Shown in pieces: positions 34,440 through 44,257 of a stretch of DNA of 64,000 nt. The notes below the pieces were generated by a model, which was given only the letters and a program-made list of their open reading frames with translations, did not search any database and was not told where the DNA came from. Numbering within the stretch: position 1 is the stretch's first letter; the number at the start of each line of letters is the position of its first letter. The translations under genes and the position numbers were made by a program. Source of the DNA: Acidovorax sp. sif1233 (GTDB taxonomy: Bacteria > Pseudomonadota > Gammaproteobacteria > Burkholderiales > Burkholderiaceae_C); assembly GCF_019218755.1 (NCBI RefSeq), contig NZ_JAHUWZ010000001.1, forward strand, positions 868,001-932,000, in the 5' to 3' direction.

Positions 34440-37400
34440 ATGAGTCCTTCACGTCCCTTCATCGAAAGGCCCGTGGCCACCGCGCTCCTGATGGTGGCCA
34501 TCGTGCTCGCCGGGCTGCTGGGTTTCCGCTTCCTGCCGCTGTCCGCCCTGCCCGAGGTGGACTACCCCACCATCCAGGTCCAGACGCTGTACCCGGGCGC
34601 TAGTCCCGAAGTGATGAGCCGCACCGTGAGCGCGCCGCTGGAGCGGCAGTTCGGCCAGATGCCGGGGCTGGAGCGCATGGCCTCGACCAGCGCCTCGGGC
34701 GTGTCCATCATCACCCTGCAGTTCGGCCTGGGCCTGGCGCTGGACGTGGCCGAGCAGGAGGTGCAGGCGGCCATCAACGCCGGCAACTCGCTGCTGCCCG
34801 CCGACTTGCCCGCGCCGCCGGTGTATGCCAAGGTGAACCCCGCCGATGCGCCGGTGCTCACGCTGGCCATCAGCTCGGACACGCTGCCGCTGACCGAGGT
34901 GCAGAACCTGGTCAACACCCGCCTGGCGCAGAAGATCAGCCAGGTCAGTGGCGTGGGGCTGGTGTCGCTGGCGGGCGGGCAGCGCCCCGCGGTGCGCATC
35001 CAGGCCGACAGCAAGGCGCTGGCGTCTTACGGCATTGGCCTCGATACCCTGCGCACGGCCATCACCTCGGCCAATGCCAACAGCGCCAAGGGCAGTTTCG
35101 ACGGGCCGCAGCGCTCCTACACCATCAACGCCAACGACCAGCTGCTGACGGTGGACGACTACAAGAACCTCATCGTGTCCTGGCGCAACGGCGCGCCGGT
35201 GCGCATGCTGGAGGTGGCGCGCGTGGTCGACAGCGCCGAGAACAACCGCCTGGGCGCCTGGGCCAACGAGACCCCGGCCATCATCCTGAACGTGCAGCGC
35301 CAGCCGGGCGCCAACGTGATCGCCACGGTGGACAACATCAAGAAGCTGCTGCCCGAGCTGCAGGCGGGCCTGCCCGCGTCGCTCAAGGTCCAGGTGCTGT
35401 CCGACCGCACCACGGGCATCCGCGCCTCGGTGCACCATGTGGAGATGGAGCTGGTCCTGGCCGTGCTCATGGTCGTGCTGGTGATCTTCTTCTTCCTGCA
35501 CAGCCTGCGGGCCACGGTCATCGCCAGCCTGGCGGTGCCCATCTCGCTCATCGGCACCTGCGGGGTGATGTACCTGCTGGGCTACAGCCTCAACAACCTG
35601 AGCCTGATGGCGCTGACCATCGCCACCGGCTTCGTGGTGGACGATGCCATCGTGATGATCGAGAACATCGCGCGCTACCTGGAGGAGGGCGAGCCGCCGT
35701 TCCAGGCCGCGCTCAAGGGCGCCACGCAGATCGGCTTCACCATCATCTCGCTGACCGTGTCGCTGATCGCGGTGCTCATCCCGCTGCTGTTCATGAGCGA
35801 TGTGGTCGGCCGCCTGTTCCGCGAATTCGCGGTCACGCTCGCCATCACCATCCTCATCTCCGGCATCGTGTCGCTCACGCTGGTGCCCATGATGGCCGCG
35901 CGCTGGCTGCGTGCCGAACCCGTGGGCGGCCCCCGGGGGATGGCGGGGCGCATCAACCGGGGGTTCGAGCGGGTGATCGCGGGCTACGACCGCTGGCTGC
36001 AGTGGGTGCTGCGCCACCAGGGCGTGACCCTGGCGGTGGCGGTGCTCACGCTGGCGCTCACGGCCCTGCTGTATGTGGTGATTCCGAAGGGCCTGTTTCC
36101 CACGCAGGACACCGGCCAGCTGCAGGCGCGCATCGAGGCCTCGCAGGACGTTTCGTACGACCGCATGAGCGAACTCCAGCAGGCGGCCGTGCGCGCCATC
36201 CTGCAGGACCCGGACGTGTTGTCGCTCAGCTCTTTCGTGGGCGTGGATGCCGCCAACAACACCATGCTCAACGCCGGGCGCATGCTGATCAACCTCCAGC
36301 CCCGGCGCGACGCGCAGGAGGCGATCATGCTGCGGCTGCGCGAGCGGGTTCAGGCGGTGGCGGGGGTCACGCTGTACCTGCAGCCCACGCAGGACCTGAC
36401 GATCGACGCGGAGACGGGGCCGACCGAGTACCGCGTATCCATCGGCGGCGTGGATTCCGCGCAGGTCAACGACTGGACGCGCAAGCTGGTCGAGCGGCTG
36501 CAGAGCGAACCCAAGGTGCGCAACGCCACCACCGATGCGGGCGCGCAGGGCCTGTCGGCCTATGTGGACATCGACCGCAACACGGCGTCGCGCCTGTCGG
36601 TCACGGCCAGCACCGTGGACGACACGCTGTACAGCGCGTTTGGCCAGCGCATCGTGTCCACGATCTTCACCGAGACCAACCAGTACCGGGTGATCCTGGA
36701 GGCGCAGCAGGAGCAGCTCAATACGCCCGAGGCGCTTGGCACGCTGCAGCTGCGCACCGGCTCCGGCACCCCGACCCCGCTGGCGGCCGTGGCCACCATC
36801 CGGGAACAGCTGGCTCCGCTGCAGGTGACGCGCGTGGCCCAGTACCCGGCCGCGACGCTGGGATTTGACAAGGCCGAAGGCGTGTCCCTGGGCAGCGCGG
36901 TGGACGCGATCCGCGCCGCGGCCAAGGAAATCGGTGTGCCGCCGGGGCTGTCGATGGAGTTCCTGGGTGCCGCGGGGGCCTACGAAAAGTCGCTCTCCAG
37001 CCAGCTGTGGCTGATCCTGGCGGCGATGGTGTGCGTCTACATCGTGCTGGGCGTGCTCTACGAAAGCTACATCCACCCCGTGACGATCCTCTCCACGCTG
37101 CCATCTGCCGGGGTGGGGGCGCTGCTGGCGCTCATGGTGTCGGGCAACGACCTGGGCGTGATCGGCATCATCGGGATCATCCTGCTGATCGGCATCGTCA
37201 AGAAGAACGCGATCATGATGATCGACTTCGCCATCGACGCGGAACGCCATCAGAACATGCCGCCGCAGCAGGCCATCCACCAGGCCGCGCTGCTGCGCTT
37301 TCGGCCCATTCTCATGACGACCCTGGCGGCGCTGTTCGCGGCGCTGCCGCTGATGCTGGGCTGGGGCGAGGGCGCCGAACTGCGCCGCCCGCTCGGGCTC

Positions 37401-37544
37401 GCGATTTTCGGGGGGCTCATCCTGAGCCAGATGCTCACGCTGTTCACCACGCCGGTGATCTACCTGGCGTTTGACCGGCTGGGCCGCCGATGGACGGGCA
37501 GGGGCACGGCGGCGGCGCCCTTGCAGGCAGGAGAGGCGCCATGA
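34440..37544 (+). CDS. mdtB: RND efflux pump subunit MdtB
   Basis: 1034 residues, normal for HAE1-type RND pumps: twelve transmembrane helices and two large periplasmic loops. The N-terminus RPFIERPVATALL and PLSALPEVDYPTIQV are diagnostic. The proton-relay Asp pair is in GFVVDDAIVM (TM4), the Lys lies in the TM10 region (IVKKNAIMMIDFAI), and the substrate-loop sequences LYPGASPEVMS are present. Together with MdtC it forms a heteromeric pump for drugs, bile salts or similar compounds. The stop overlaps the mdtC start as ATGA. The start ATG 34440 lies shortly after mdtA. Confidence 0.95.
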   Translation: MSPSRPFIERPVATALLMVAIVLAGLLGFRFLPLSALPEVDYPTIQVQTLYPGASPEVMSRTVSAPLERQFGQMPGLERMASTSASGVSIITLQFGLGLALDVAEQEVQAAINAGNSLLPADLPAPPVYAKVNPADAPVLTLAISSDTLPLTEVQNLVNTRLAQKISQVSGVGLVSLAGGQRPAVRIQADSKALASYGIGLDTLRTAITSANANSAKGSFDGPQRSYTINANDQLLTVDDYKNLIVSWRNGAPVRMLEVARVVDSAENNRLGAWANETPAIILNVQRQPGANVIATVDNIKKLLPELQAGLPASLKVQVLSDRTTGIRASVHHVEMELVLAVLMVVLVIFFFLHSLRATVIASLAVPISLIGTCGVMYLLGYSLNNLSLMALTIATGFVVDDAIVMIENIARYLEEGEPPFQAALKGATQIGFTIISLTVSLIAVLIPLLFMSDVVGRLFREFAVTLAITILISGIVSLTLVPMMAARWLRAEPVGGPRGMAGRINRGFERVIAGYDRWLQWVLRHQGVTLAVAVLTLALTALLYVVIPKGLFPTQDTGQLQARIEASQDVSYDRMSELQQAAVRAILQDPDVLSLSSFVGVDAANNTMLNAGRMLINLQPRRDAQEAIMLRLRERVQAVAGVTLYLQPTQDLTIDAETGPTEYRVSIGGVDSAQVNDWTRKLVERLQSEPKVRNATTDAGAQGLSAYVDIDRNTASRLSVTASTVDDTLYSAFGQRIVSTIFTETNQYRVILEAQQEQLNTPEALGTLQLRTGSGTPTPLAAVATIREQLAPLQVTRVAQYPAATLGFDKAEGVSLGSAVDAIRAAAKEIGVPPGLSMEFLGAAGAYEKSLSSQLWLILAAMVCVYIVLGVLYESYIHPVTILSTLPSAGVGALLALMVSGNDLGVIGIIGIILLIGIVKKNAIMMIDFAIDAERHQNMPPQQAIHQAALLRFRPILMTTLAALFAALPLMLGWGEGAELRRPLGLAIFGGLILSQMLTLFTTPVIYLAFDRLGRRWTGRGTAAAPLQAGEAP

Positions 37545-40500
37545 ACCTGTCGCGCCCCTTTGTCGAGCGGCCGGTCGCGACCGTGCTGCTCACCATCGGC
37601 ATGGCGCTGGCGGGGATCGCGGCTTTTTTCGTGCTGCCGGTCTCGCCTTTGCCGCAGGTGGACTATCCCGCCATTTCGGTATCGGCCAGCCTGGCGGGGG
37701 CCAGCCCCGAGACCATGGCCACCAGCGTGGCCACGCCGCTGGAGCGGCGGCTGGGGGTGATCGCGGGGGTCAATGAAATGACCTCGTCCAGTTCCAATGG
37801 CTCGGCGCGGGTCAGCCTGCAGTTCGACCTGAACCGCGATATCGACGCGGCGGCGCGGGAGGTGCAGGCCGCCATCAACGCCGCCCGCGCCGACCTGCCC
37901 GCCACGCTGCGCAGCAACCCCACCTACAGAAAGCGCAACTCGGCGGCGTCGCCCGTCATCATCCTCGCGCTGACGTCCAAGACCCGCACGCCGGGCGAGA
38001 TCTACGATGCCGTCTCCAACGTGGTGAGCCAGCGCCTGTCGCAGGTGGAGGGTGTGGGCGAGGTGGAGATCGGTGGCGGCTCGCTGCCCGCCGTGCGGGT
38101 GGAGCTGCTGCCGTTCGCGCTCAACCGCTACGGCATCAGCACCGAGGATGTGCGCGCGGCGATCCAGGCATCGAACGCCAACCGCCCCAAGGGCGCCATC
38201 GAGGGCGATGGCCGCCGGCTGCAGATCTACACGCCGTCGCCCGCGCGCAAGGCCGCCGAGTACGAATCGCTGATCGTCGCCTGGCGCAACAACGCCGCCG
38301 TCCGGCTCGGGGATGTGGCGCGCGTGGTGGATGGCGTGGAGAACCTGCGCACCGTGGGGCTGTTCAATGGCGAGCCCGCCATCATCGTGCTGGTCACGCG
38401 CCAGCCCGGCGCCAACATCATCGAGACCGTGGATGCCGTGCGCGCCCTGCTGCCCGATCTGCAGGCGCAGCTGCCGCAGGACATCCAGGTGGCGGTGGCG
38501 TCTGACAGCACCAATTCCATCCGTTCGTCCCTGCACGAGATCGAGCTCACCCTGATGGTGTCCATCGCCCTCGTGGTGCTGGTGGTGGGCCTCTTTCTGC
38601 GCAAGGCGCGCGCCACCGTGATTCCGGCGGTCGCCACGGTGGTGTCCCTGCTGGGCACTTTCGGCGTCATGTATTTCCTGGGCTTCAGCCTGAACAACCT
38701 GAGCCTGATGGCGCTGACGGTGGCCACCGGCTTCGTGGTGGACGATGCCATCGTGGTGCTGGAAAACACCATGCGGCACATCGAGGCCGGCATGGGCCGC
38801 ATGGAGGCCGCGCTGCGCGGCGCGCGCGAAGTGGGGTTCACCGTGCTCTCGATCAGCCTGTCGCTGGTGGCGGTGTTCATTCCACTGTTGTTCATGGACG
38901 GGCAGGTGGGGCGGCTGTTCCGTGAGTTCGCGATCACGCTGTCGGCGGCGGTGATGATCTCGCTGGTGATCTCGCTCACCACCACGCCCATGATGTGCGC
39001 GTGGCTGCTGCGCGAACATGATCCTGCCAGCGACAAGCCGCCGTCGCGCCTGGCGCGATGGGCCGAGCGCGGCTACCAGGGCGTGCTGCGCGGCTACGAG
39101 CACAGCCTGGACTGGGCGCTGGCCAGCAAGGCGCTGGTGGTTCTCATCCTGCTGGCGGTGATCGGGCTCAACGTGTACCTGTTCGCCAAGATTCCCAAGG
39201 GGTACTTCCCCGAGCAGGACAACGGACAGCTCAATGCGGGGCTGCGGGCCGACCAGAGCATCTCGTCCGACGCGCTGGCGCGCAAGCTGCGCGAGGCCGT
39301 GGAGATCATCCGCAAGGATCCAGCGGTCGATACCGTGGTGGGCTTCTCGGGGGGCAGCCGCGCGGGGGGCGGCTTCATGTTCGTGAATCTCAAGCCCCTG
39401 GCGCAGCGCACGGACAGCACGCCGGCCGTCATCGCGCGCCTGCGGCCGCAGCTCAACCAGATCACGGGACTGCGCGTGTTCCTGAACCCGGTGCAGGACC
39501 TGCGGATGGGCGGGCGCTCCAGCAATTCAACCTACCAGTACACGCTCAAGAGCGACAACATGGCGGACCTCAAGCAATGGGCCGGCAAGCTGGCGGAGCG
39601 GCTCAAAGATGAACCGCTGCTCAAGGACGTGGACACGGACCAGGCGGAAAATGGCGTGGAGACCTATGTGGAGGTGGACCGCGCCAGTGCCTCGCGCCTG
39701 GGGGTGAGTTCATCGGCCGTCGACAACGCGCTGTACAACGCGTTCGGCCAGCGCTCCGTGGCCACGATCTATGGCGAACTCAACCAGTACGCCGTCATCA
39801 TGGAGTGGGCGCCCGAATACACGCGGGGTCCGCCGGCGCTCAAGGACATCTACGTGGCGTCCAACCCGACCGGCGCCACGGGGACGGCGGCGAACCCGGG
39901 ACAGCGCGGCGCGTCCACGGGGCAGGTGATCAGCACCACGCCCTCCACCATGGTGCCGCTCAGCGCCATCGCGCGCGTGGTGGAAAGGGCCTCGCCCACC
40001 TCCATCAGCCACCAGGACGGTGAACTGGCCACCACCATCTCGTTCAACATCGACCCCGGTACCACGCTGGGCCAGGCGCGCCAGGTGATCGAGCAGGCGG
40101 AGGCCGACATCGCCATGCCGACCAATGTGCGTGGCAGCTTCCAGGGCACGGCGCTGAGCGCGCAGCAATCCCAGGGGCAGCAGGCGTTCCTGATCATCAC
40201 GGCCGTCGTGGTGATCTACATCGTGCTGGGCGTGCTGTATGAAAGCCTGATCCATCCGATCACCGTGCTCACCACCCTGCCCTCGGCGGGGGTGGGGGCC
40301 GTGCTGGCCCTGCTGCTGTTCAACATGCAGTTCACCATCATCGCGCTCATCGGGGTGTTTCTTCTCATCGGGATCGTGAAGAAGAACGCCATCATGATCA
40401 TCGACTTTGCCCTGGAGGCCGAGCGTGCCCGCGGCTTGACGGCGCTGGAGGCCGTGCGCGAGGCCTGTGTGCTGCGCTTTCGCCCCATCCTGATGACCAC

Positions 40501-40723
40501 CATGGCCGCCGCGCTGGGCGCCTTGCCGCTGGCCATCGGCTTCGGCCAGGGGTCCGAGCTGCGCCAGCCCCTGGGCGTGGCGATCATCGGCGGGCTGATC
40601 GCCAGCCAGCTGCTGACCCTGCTCACCACCCCGGTGGTCTACGTGCTGCTCGACAAGCTGCGCACGCCCGCCCCCAACGAACAACACCTGAGCCGCGCCG
40701 GAGCCCCCGGCGCGGCCACCTGA
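37541..40723 (+). CDS. mdtC: RND efflux pump subunit MdtC
   Basis: About 1060 residues, paralogous to MdtB. It begins MNLSRPFVERPVATVLL, with PVSPLPQVDYPAISVSASL. The proton-relay motif GFVVDDAIVVLEN is in TM4 and IVKKNAIMIIDFALEAE in TM10-11. A segment of about 30 residues near 790 (rich in Gly, Ala, Thr) is an insertion relative to MdtB. It is expected to assemble with MdtB in mixed trimers. ATG 37541 overlaps the mdtB stop. The downstream gene supplies the outer-membrane channel, so the whole tripartite pump is encoded here. No BaeSR-like regulators are adjacent. Confidence 0.95.
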   Translation: MNLSRPFVERPVATVLLTIGMALAGIAAFFVLPVSPLPQVDYPAISVSASLAGASPETMATSVATPLERRLGVIAGVNEMTSSSSNGSARVSLQFDLNRDIDAAAREVQAAINAARADLPATLRSNPTYRKRNSAASPVIILALTSKTRTPGEIYDAVSNVVSQRLSQVEGVGEVEIGGGSLPAVRVELLPFALNRYGISTEDVRAAIQASNANRPKGAIEGDGRRLQIYTPSPARKAAEYESLIVAWRNNAAVRLGDVARVVDGVENLRTVGLFNGEPAIIVLVTRQPGANIIETVDAVRALLPDLQAQLPQDIQVAVASDSTNSIRSSLHEIELTLMVSIALVVLVVGLFLRKARATVIPAVATVVSLLGTFGVMYFLGFSLNNLSLMALTVATGFVVDDAIVVLENTMRHIEAGMGRMEAALRGAREVGFTVLSISLSLVAVFIPLLFMDGQVGRLFREFAITLSAAVMISLVISLTTTPMMCAWLLREHDPASDKPPSRLARWAERGYQGVLRGYEHSLDWALASKALVVLILLAVIGLNVYLFAKIPKGYFPEQDNGQLNAGLRADQSISSDALARKLREAVEIIRKDPAVDTVVGFSGGSRAGGGFMFVNLKPLAQRTDSTPAVIARLRPQLNQITGLRVFLNPVQDLRMGGRSSNSTYQYTLKSDNMADLKQWAGKLAERLKDEPLLKDVDTDQAENGVETYVEVDRASASRLGVSSSAVDNALYNAFGQRSVATIYGELNQYAVIMEWAPEYTRGPPALKDIYVASNPTGATGTAANPGQRGASTGQVISTTPSTMVPLSAIARVVERASPTSISHQDGELATTISFNIDPGTTLGQARQVIEQAEADIAMPTNVRGSFQGTALSAQQSQGQQAFLIITAVVVIYIVLGVLYESLIHPITVLTTLPSAGVGAVLALLLFNMQFTIIALIGVFLLIGIVKKNAIMIIDFALEAERARGLTALEAVREACVLRFRPILMTTMAAALGALPLAIGFGQGSELRQPLGVAIIGGLIASQLLTLLTTPVVYVLLDKLRTPAPNEQHLSRAGAPGAAT

Positions 40724-40732
40724 TCGGTGCCC

Positions 40733-42253
40733 ATGACACATTTCCATGCCCCGCTCACACCCGGCGCGCCCACGGCGCGCCGCGCCGCCCGCCACCCTGC
40801 GCCACGCCCCATGGCTCGCCCGGCCTCCCTGGCGCTGGTGGTGGCCATCGCGGCCCTGCTGTCCGCCTGCTCGGTCACGCCGCCTTACCAGCAACCCGAC
40901 ATGGCGGTGCCCACGTCGTTCAAGGAGGCGGGCGCCACCTGGGCCCCCGCGGCGCCTGCCGACGCGCTGGACCGTGGCCCCTGGTGGGAGCTGTTCCAGG
41001 ATGCCGAGCTCAACCGCCTGGCCGAGCAGGTGCAGCTGTCCAACCAGAACATCGCCGCCGCCGTGGCGGCCTACGCCCAGGCGCAGGCCGTGGTGCGGCA
41101 GCAGCGCGCGGGCCTGCTGCCGTCCGTGAGCCTCTCGGGCGGCGCCACGCGCACGGGCGGCGAGGGCGCCACGCGCTCGGGCCTGTCCACCCAGGCATCG
41201 CTGGGGGTGGACTGGGCGCCGGACCTCTGGGGACGCCTGCAAAGCGGCGTGAACAGCGCCCAGGCCAGCGCGCAGGCGAGCGAGGCGGACCTGGCCTCCG
41301 CGCGCCTGTCGGCCGTGGGCACGCTGGCCTCGGCCTACTTCCAGCTGCGCGAGGCGGATGCGGAGATCGAGCTGCTGCAGGCCACGGTGGAGGGCTATGA
41401 GCGCAGCCTGCAGATCGCCCGCAACCGCTACGGCGCGGGCGTGGTGGCCCAGACCGATGTGCTGCAGGCACAGACCCAGCTGGCCAATGCGCGCGCCGAC
41501 CTGGCCACCGTGCGGCAAAACCGCGCGCGCTTCGAGCATGCGCTGGCCGTGCTGACCGGGCGCGCCCCGGCCGATTTTTCGCTGCCGCGCGCGCAGTGGG
41601 TGGCGGCGGTGCCCGAGGTTCCGCTGGGCGTGCCCTCGACGCTGCTGCAGCGCCGGCCCGACATCGCGGCGGCCGAGCGCGCGGTGGCGGCCGCCAATGC
41701 GCAGATCGGCATCCAGCGCGCGGGCTACTTTCCGAACCTGAGCCTGGGCGCGTCGGTGGGCAGCGGGGGCAGCAGCGTGGCCGACCTGTTCAAGGCGTCC
41801 ACGCTGGTGTGGTCGCTCGGGCTGTCGGTGGCGCAGACGATCTTCGATGCCGGGGCCACCGCGGCCCGCGTGGAAGAAGCCCAGGCCGCGCGCGAGGGCC
41901 GCGTGGCGGTCTACCGCCAGACGGTGCTGACGGCCTTCCAGACGGTGGAAGACCAGCTCACGGTGCTGCGCACGCTGCAGGAGCAGGAGCCCCTGCGCCG
42001 CGAGGCGGTGGCCGCGGCGGAGCGCACCGCGCAGCAACTGCTCAACCGCTACCGCGAAGGGCAGGTGAGCTACACGGAGGTCGTGACGGCCCAGGTCTCG
42101 GCACTCTCTGCGCAGCGCGCGCTGCTGCAGCTGCAGGTCAACCGCCAGCTCGCGGTGGTGACGCTGGTGCAGGCGCTGGGCGGCGGGTGGCAGGCACCGT
42201 GGCAGGTGCCGCAACAGACAACTGGGCAGACGCTCCCGCAGGCACGGTCCTGA
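40733..42253 (+). CDS. Outer-membrane efflux lipoprotein, NodT/TolC family
   Basis: About 506 residues, with two OEP domains (about 95-290 and 310-490) made of long alternating Ala-rich helices. The lipobox LLSAC is at residues 42-46 if translation starts at ATG 40733. ATG 40811 would put the Cys at residue 20, which looks more like a normal lipoprotein signal. An even earlier GTG at 40727 also exists. VTPPYQQPDMAVP just after the Cys is typical of NodT-type channels. It is nine bases after mdtC and completes the tripartite pump. Confidence 0.92.
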   Translation: MTHFHAPLTPGAPTARRAARHPAPRPMARPASLALVVAIAALLSACSVTPPYQQPDMAVPTSFKEAGATWAPAAPADALDRGPWWELFQDAELNRLAEQVQLSNQNIAAAVAAYAQAQAVVRQQRAGLLPSVSLSGGATRTGGEGATRSGLSTQASLGVDWAPDLWGRLQSGVNSAQASAQASEADLASARLSAVGTLASAYFQLREADAEIELLQATVEGYERSLQIARNRYGAGVVAQTDVLQAQTQLANARADLATVRQNRARFEHALAVLTGRAPADFSLPRAQWVAAVPEVPLGVPSTLLQRRPDIAAAERAVAAANAQIGIQRAGYFPNLSLGASVGSGGSSVADLFKASTLVWSLGLSVAQTIFDAGATAARVEEAQAAREGRVAVYRQTVLTAFQTVEDQLTVLRTLQEQEPLRREAVAAAERTAQQLLNRYREGQVSYTEVVTAQVSALSAQRALLQLQVNRQLAVVTLVQALGGGWQAPWQVPQQTTGQTLPQARS

Positions 42254-42284
42254 GGGGTGCCAGGTCCCGCTGCGCATATACTCC

Positions 42285-42341
42285 TGTTTTGATAGCTGCT
42301 AGCGCTTGTCAGATAAGCGGTAGGGGCTGATTTGACTTAAA
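42285..42341 (+). repeat. Copy F of the dispersed palindromic element
   Basis: The canonical order of flank and core is present: TTTTGATAGCTGCTAGCGCTTG, then a loop and TAAGCGGTAG, then ATTTGACTTAAA (each part shown only for its conserved pieces). It lies between the efflux channel gene and uppP, ending 19 bases before the uppP GTG and just upstream of its ribosome binding site. It may terminate the efflux operon. Confidence 0.75.
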
Positions 42342-42360
42342 GTTTTCTCAAGGAGCGCGC

Positions 42361-43185
42361 GTGGACGTTGTATTGCTGGTCAAGGCCGCCATCATGGGCG
42401 TGGTCGAAGGCCTGACCGAGTTCCTGCCCATTTCCTCCACGGGGCACCTGATCCTGGCGGGCTCGCTGCTGGGTTTCGACGACGCCAAGGCCAAGGTGTT
42501 CGACATCGCCATCCAGACGGGCGCCATCTTCGCCGTCATCCTGGTGTACTGGCAGAAGATCCGCGAGACGCTCGTGGCCCTGCCCACCGAGCGCCAGGCG
42601 CAGCGGTTCGCGCTCAACGTGCTGATCGGCTTCCTGCCGGCCGTGGTGCTGGGCCTGCTGCTTGGCAAGATGATCAAGGCGCACCTCTTCACGCCGGTCG
42701 TGGTGGCCAGCACCTTCATCGTCGGCGGCTTCATCATCCTGTGGGCCGAGCGCCGCCCGCCGTCCGCCACGCGCATCCAGACGGTGGATGAGATGACGCC
42801 GCTCGATGCGCTCAAGGTCGGCCTGGTGCAGTGCCTGGCCATGGTGCCGGGCACCAGCCGCAGCGGCGCCACCATCATCGGCGGGATGCTGCTGGGCCTG
42901 TCGCGCAAGGCGGCCACGGACTTCTCGTTCTTCCTGGCCATCCCCACGCTGATCGGTGCCGGGGTGTACAGCCTGTACAAGGAGCGCGCGCTGCTGTCGG
43001 TGGCCGACATTCCGATGTTCGCGACCGGCCTGGTGTTCTCGTTCGTCAGCGCCTGGCTCTGCGTGCGCTGGCTGCTGCGCTACATCAGCAGCCACAGCTT
43101 CGTGCCGTTTGCATACTACCGTATCGTGTTCGGCATCGTCGTCCTGGCGACCGCATGGACGGGCTGGGTGCAATGGGCGGGCTGA
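42361..43185 (+). CDS. uppP: Undecaprenyl-diphosphate phosphatase UppP (BacA)
   Basis: 274 residues with about eight transmembrane helices. Both catalytic signatures are present: [15 protein letters not shown] near the N-terminus (conserved Glu residues and the Ser/His cluster) and [14 protein letters not shown] near 160-173 (phosphate-binding Arg and Ser). It recycles undecaprenyl diphosphate to the monophosphate used in peptidoglycan and O-antigen synthesis; overexpression gives bacitracin resistance in other bacteria. Translation starts at GTG 42361, supported by AAGGAG eight bases upstream. It is monocistronic or followed by the MipA gene after 10 bases. Confidence 0.95.
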   Translation: MDVVLLVKAAIMGVVEGLTEFLPISSTGHLILAGSLLGFDDAKAKVFDIAIQTGAIFAVILVYWQKIRETLVALPTERQAQRFALNVLIGFLPAVVLGLLLGKMIKAHLFTPVVVASTFIVGGFIILWAERRPPSATRIQTVDEMTPLDALKVGLVQCLAMVPGTSRSGATIIGGMLLGLSRKAATDFSFFLAIPTLIGAGVYSLYKERALLSVADIPMFATGLVFSFVSAWLCVRWLLRYISSHSFVPFAYYRIVFGIVVLATAWTGWVQWAG

Positions 43186-43195
43186 TAATCCGCGC

Positions 43196-44041
43196 ATGAA
43201 CCGTCCTGTTCCGTTTGCCTGTCTGTGGTCCTGTGCTGCGGCGCTGGCGTGCCTGGGCGCCACGCCGCTGGCGCGCGGCGCGCAATCGCGCGCTGCCGAG
43301 GGGCCGCCCGCCCCCCAGTTCAACTATGCGCTGGGCGCCATCATGGGCTCCAGCCCCGACTATGCGGGGGGCGATGGCCGCAAGAACAGCCTGCGGCCGG
43401 CATGGGCGATCGAGTATGGGCGCTTTCGGCTCAGCACATCGCGCGGGAGCGCCTTCATGGGCCACGGGCTCGGTCCACGCGAATCGGGCGCCAGTGCCAC
43501 GCTGGCGCAGGGGGACCAATTTCACCTGGGCGCGTCGCTGCGCATCGACAAGGGGCGCGATGGATCGGATGCGCCCATCCTCGTGGGGCTGCCCTCGGTG
43601 CGCTCCACCTTGCGCGCGAGGGTGAGTGCCGGGTATGCGCTGACGCCGCGGTGGTCCGTGGGCGCGGGCTTCTCGCAGGACATTCTCGGGCGCGACGGGG
43701 GCGCGCAGATGTCCGCCAGCGTCGGGTATGCATGGCCCGTCACCGCGCAGACCACGGTGACCTTCGGCGCGGGTGCCAGCTTTGGCGACCGCAGCTACCT
43801 GCGCGGCCATTTCGGCGTGCCGGCGGGCGGTGCCAGCCCCTTGCCGGCATTTGACCCCGGCGCCGGGCTGTACAGCGTGGATGCGGGCGTGGAGGTCATG
43901 TCCGCCATCAATCGCCACTGGGTCGTGCTGGGTGCCGCGCGCGTGTCGCAGCTCAAGGGCGACGCACGCCGCAGCCCGCTGACGGTGGAGCCCACGGGGT
44001 ACTCCGTGACCGTGGGCCTGGCGTACCGCTGCTGCCGGTAG
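43196..44041 (+). CDS. MipA/OmpV-family outer-membrane protein
   Basis: 281 residues with a signal peptide (cleavage near ARGA, about 26-29). The mature part begins with GAIMGSSPDYAGGDGRKNSLRP-like elements; GSSPDYAG is the typical OmpV start. Alternating aromatic-polar strands follow, ending in GLAYRCCR. It should form a small outer-membrane beta barrel with a scaffolding or porin role. ATG 43196 is 11 bases after uppP. The C-terminal residues Cys-Cys-Arg are unusual, since OmpV barrels normally end in Phe. Confidence 0.85.
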   Translation: MNRPVPFACLWSCAAALACLGATPLARGAQSRAAEGPPAPQFNYALGAIMGSSPDYAGGDGRKNSLRPAWAIEYGRFRLSTSRGSAFMGHGLGPRESGASATLAQGDQFHLGASLRIDKGRDGSDAPILVGLPSVRSTLRARVSAGYALTPRWSVGAGFSQDILGRDGGAQMSASVGYAWPVTAQTTVTFGAGASFGDRSYLRGHFGVPAGGASPLPAFDPGAGLYSVDAGVEVMSAINRHWVVLGAARVSQLKGDARRSPLTVEPTGYSVTVGLAYRCCR

Positions 44042-44257
44042 CGGCGTGGGCGGACCTGGCCGCCGGTGCGAAAGAACGCGGTGGGGGCGAGAGCACCCGC
44101 AGGCAGGCCGGGGACGGGTGCCCATCGAAAGTGATAAGCTGGGGTAGACACACTGTTACCTGTAGCAGGGCAATGCGAAACGCGTTCCGCCACGGCGGGG
44201 CCGGCGCGTGTTGCCTCATCTGTTGATGATCCTTTCCCCGCCGGGGGCTTTCGCCGC

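Noticed and set aside
34449..37280. A 943-codon minus-strand frame opposite mdtB
   Set aside because: Shadow of the RND pump gene; composition is dominated by His, Arg, Gln and Gly with no family motif.
42247..42304. Possible CRISPR-like repeat units among the palindromes
   Set aside because: Copies are dispersed over kilobases with no regular spacers and no cas genes.
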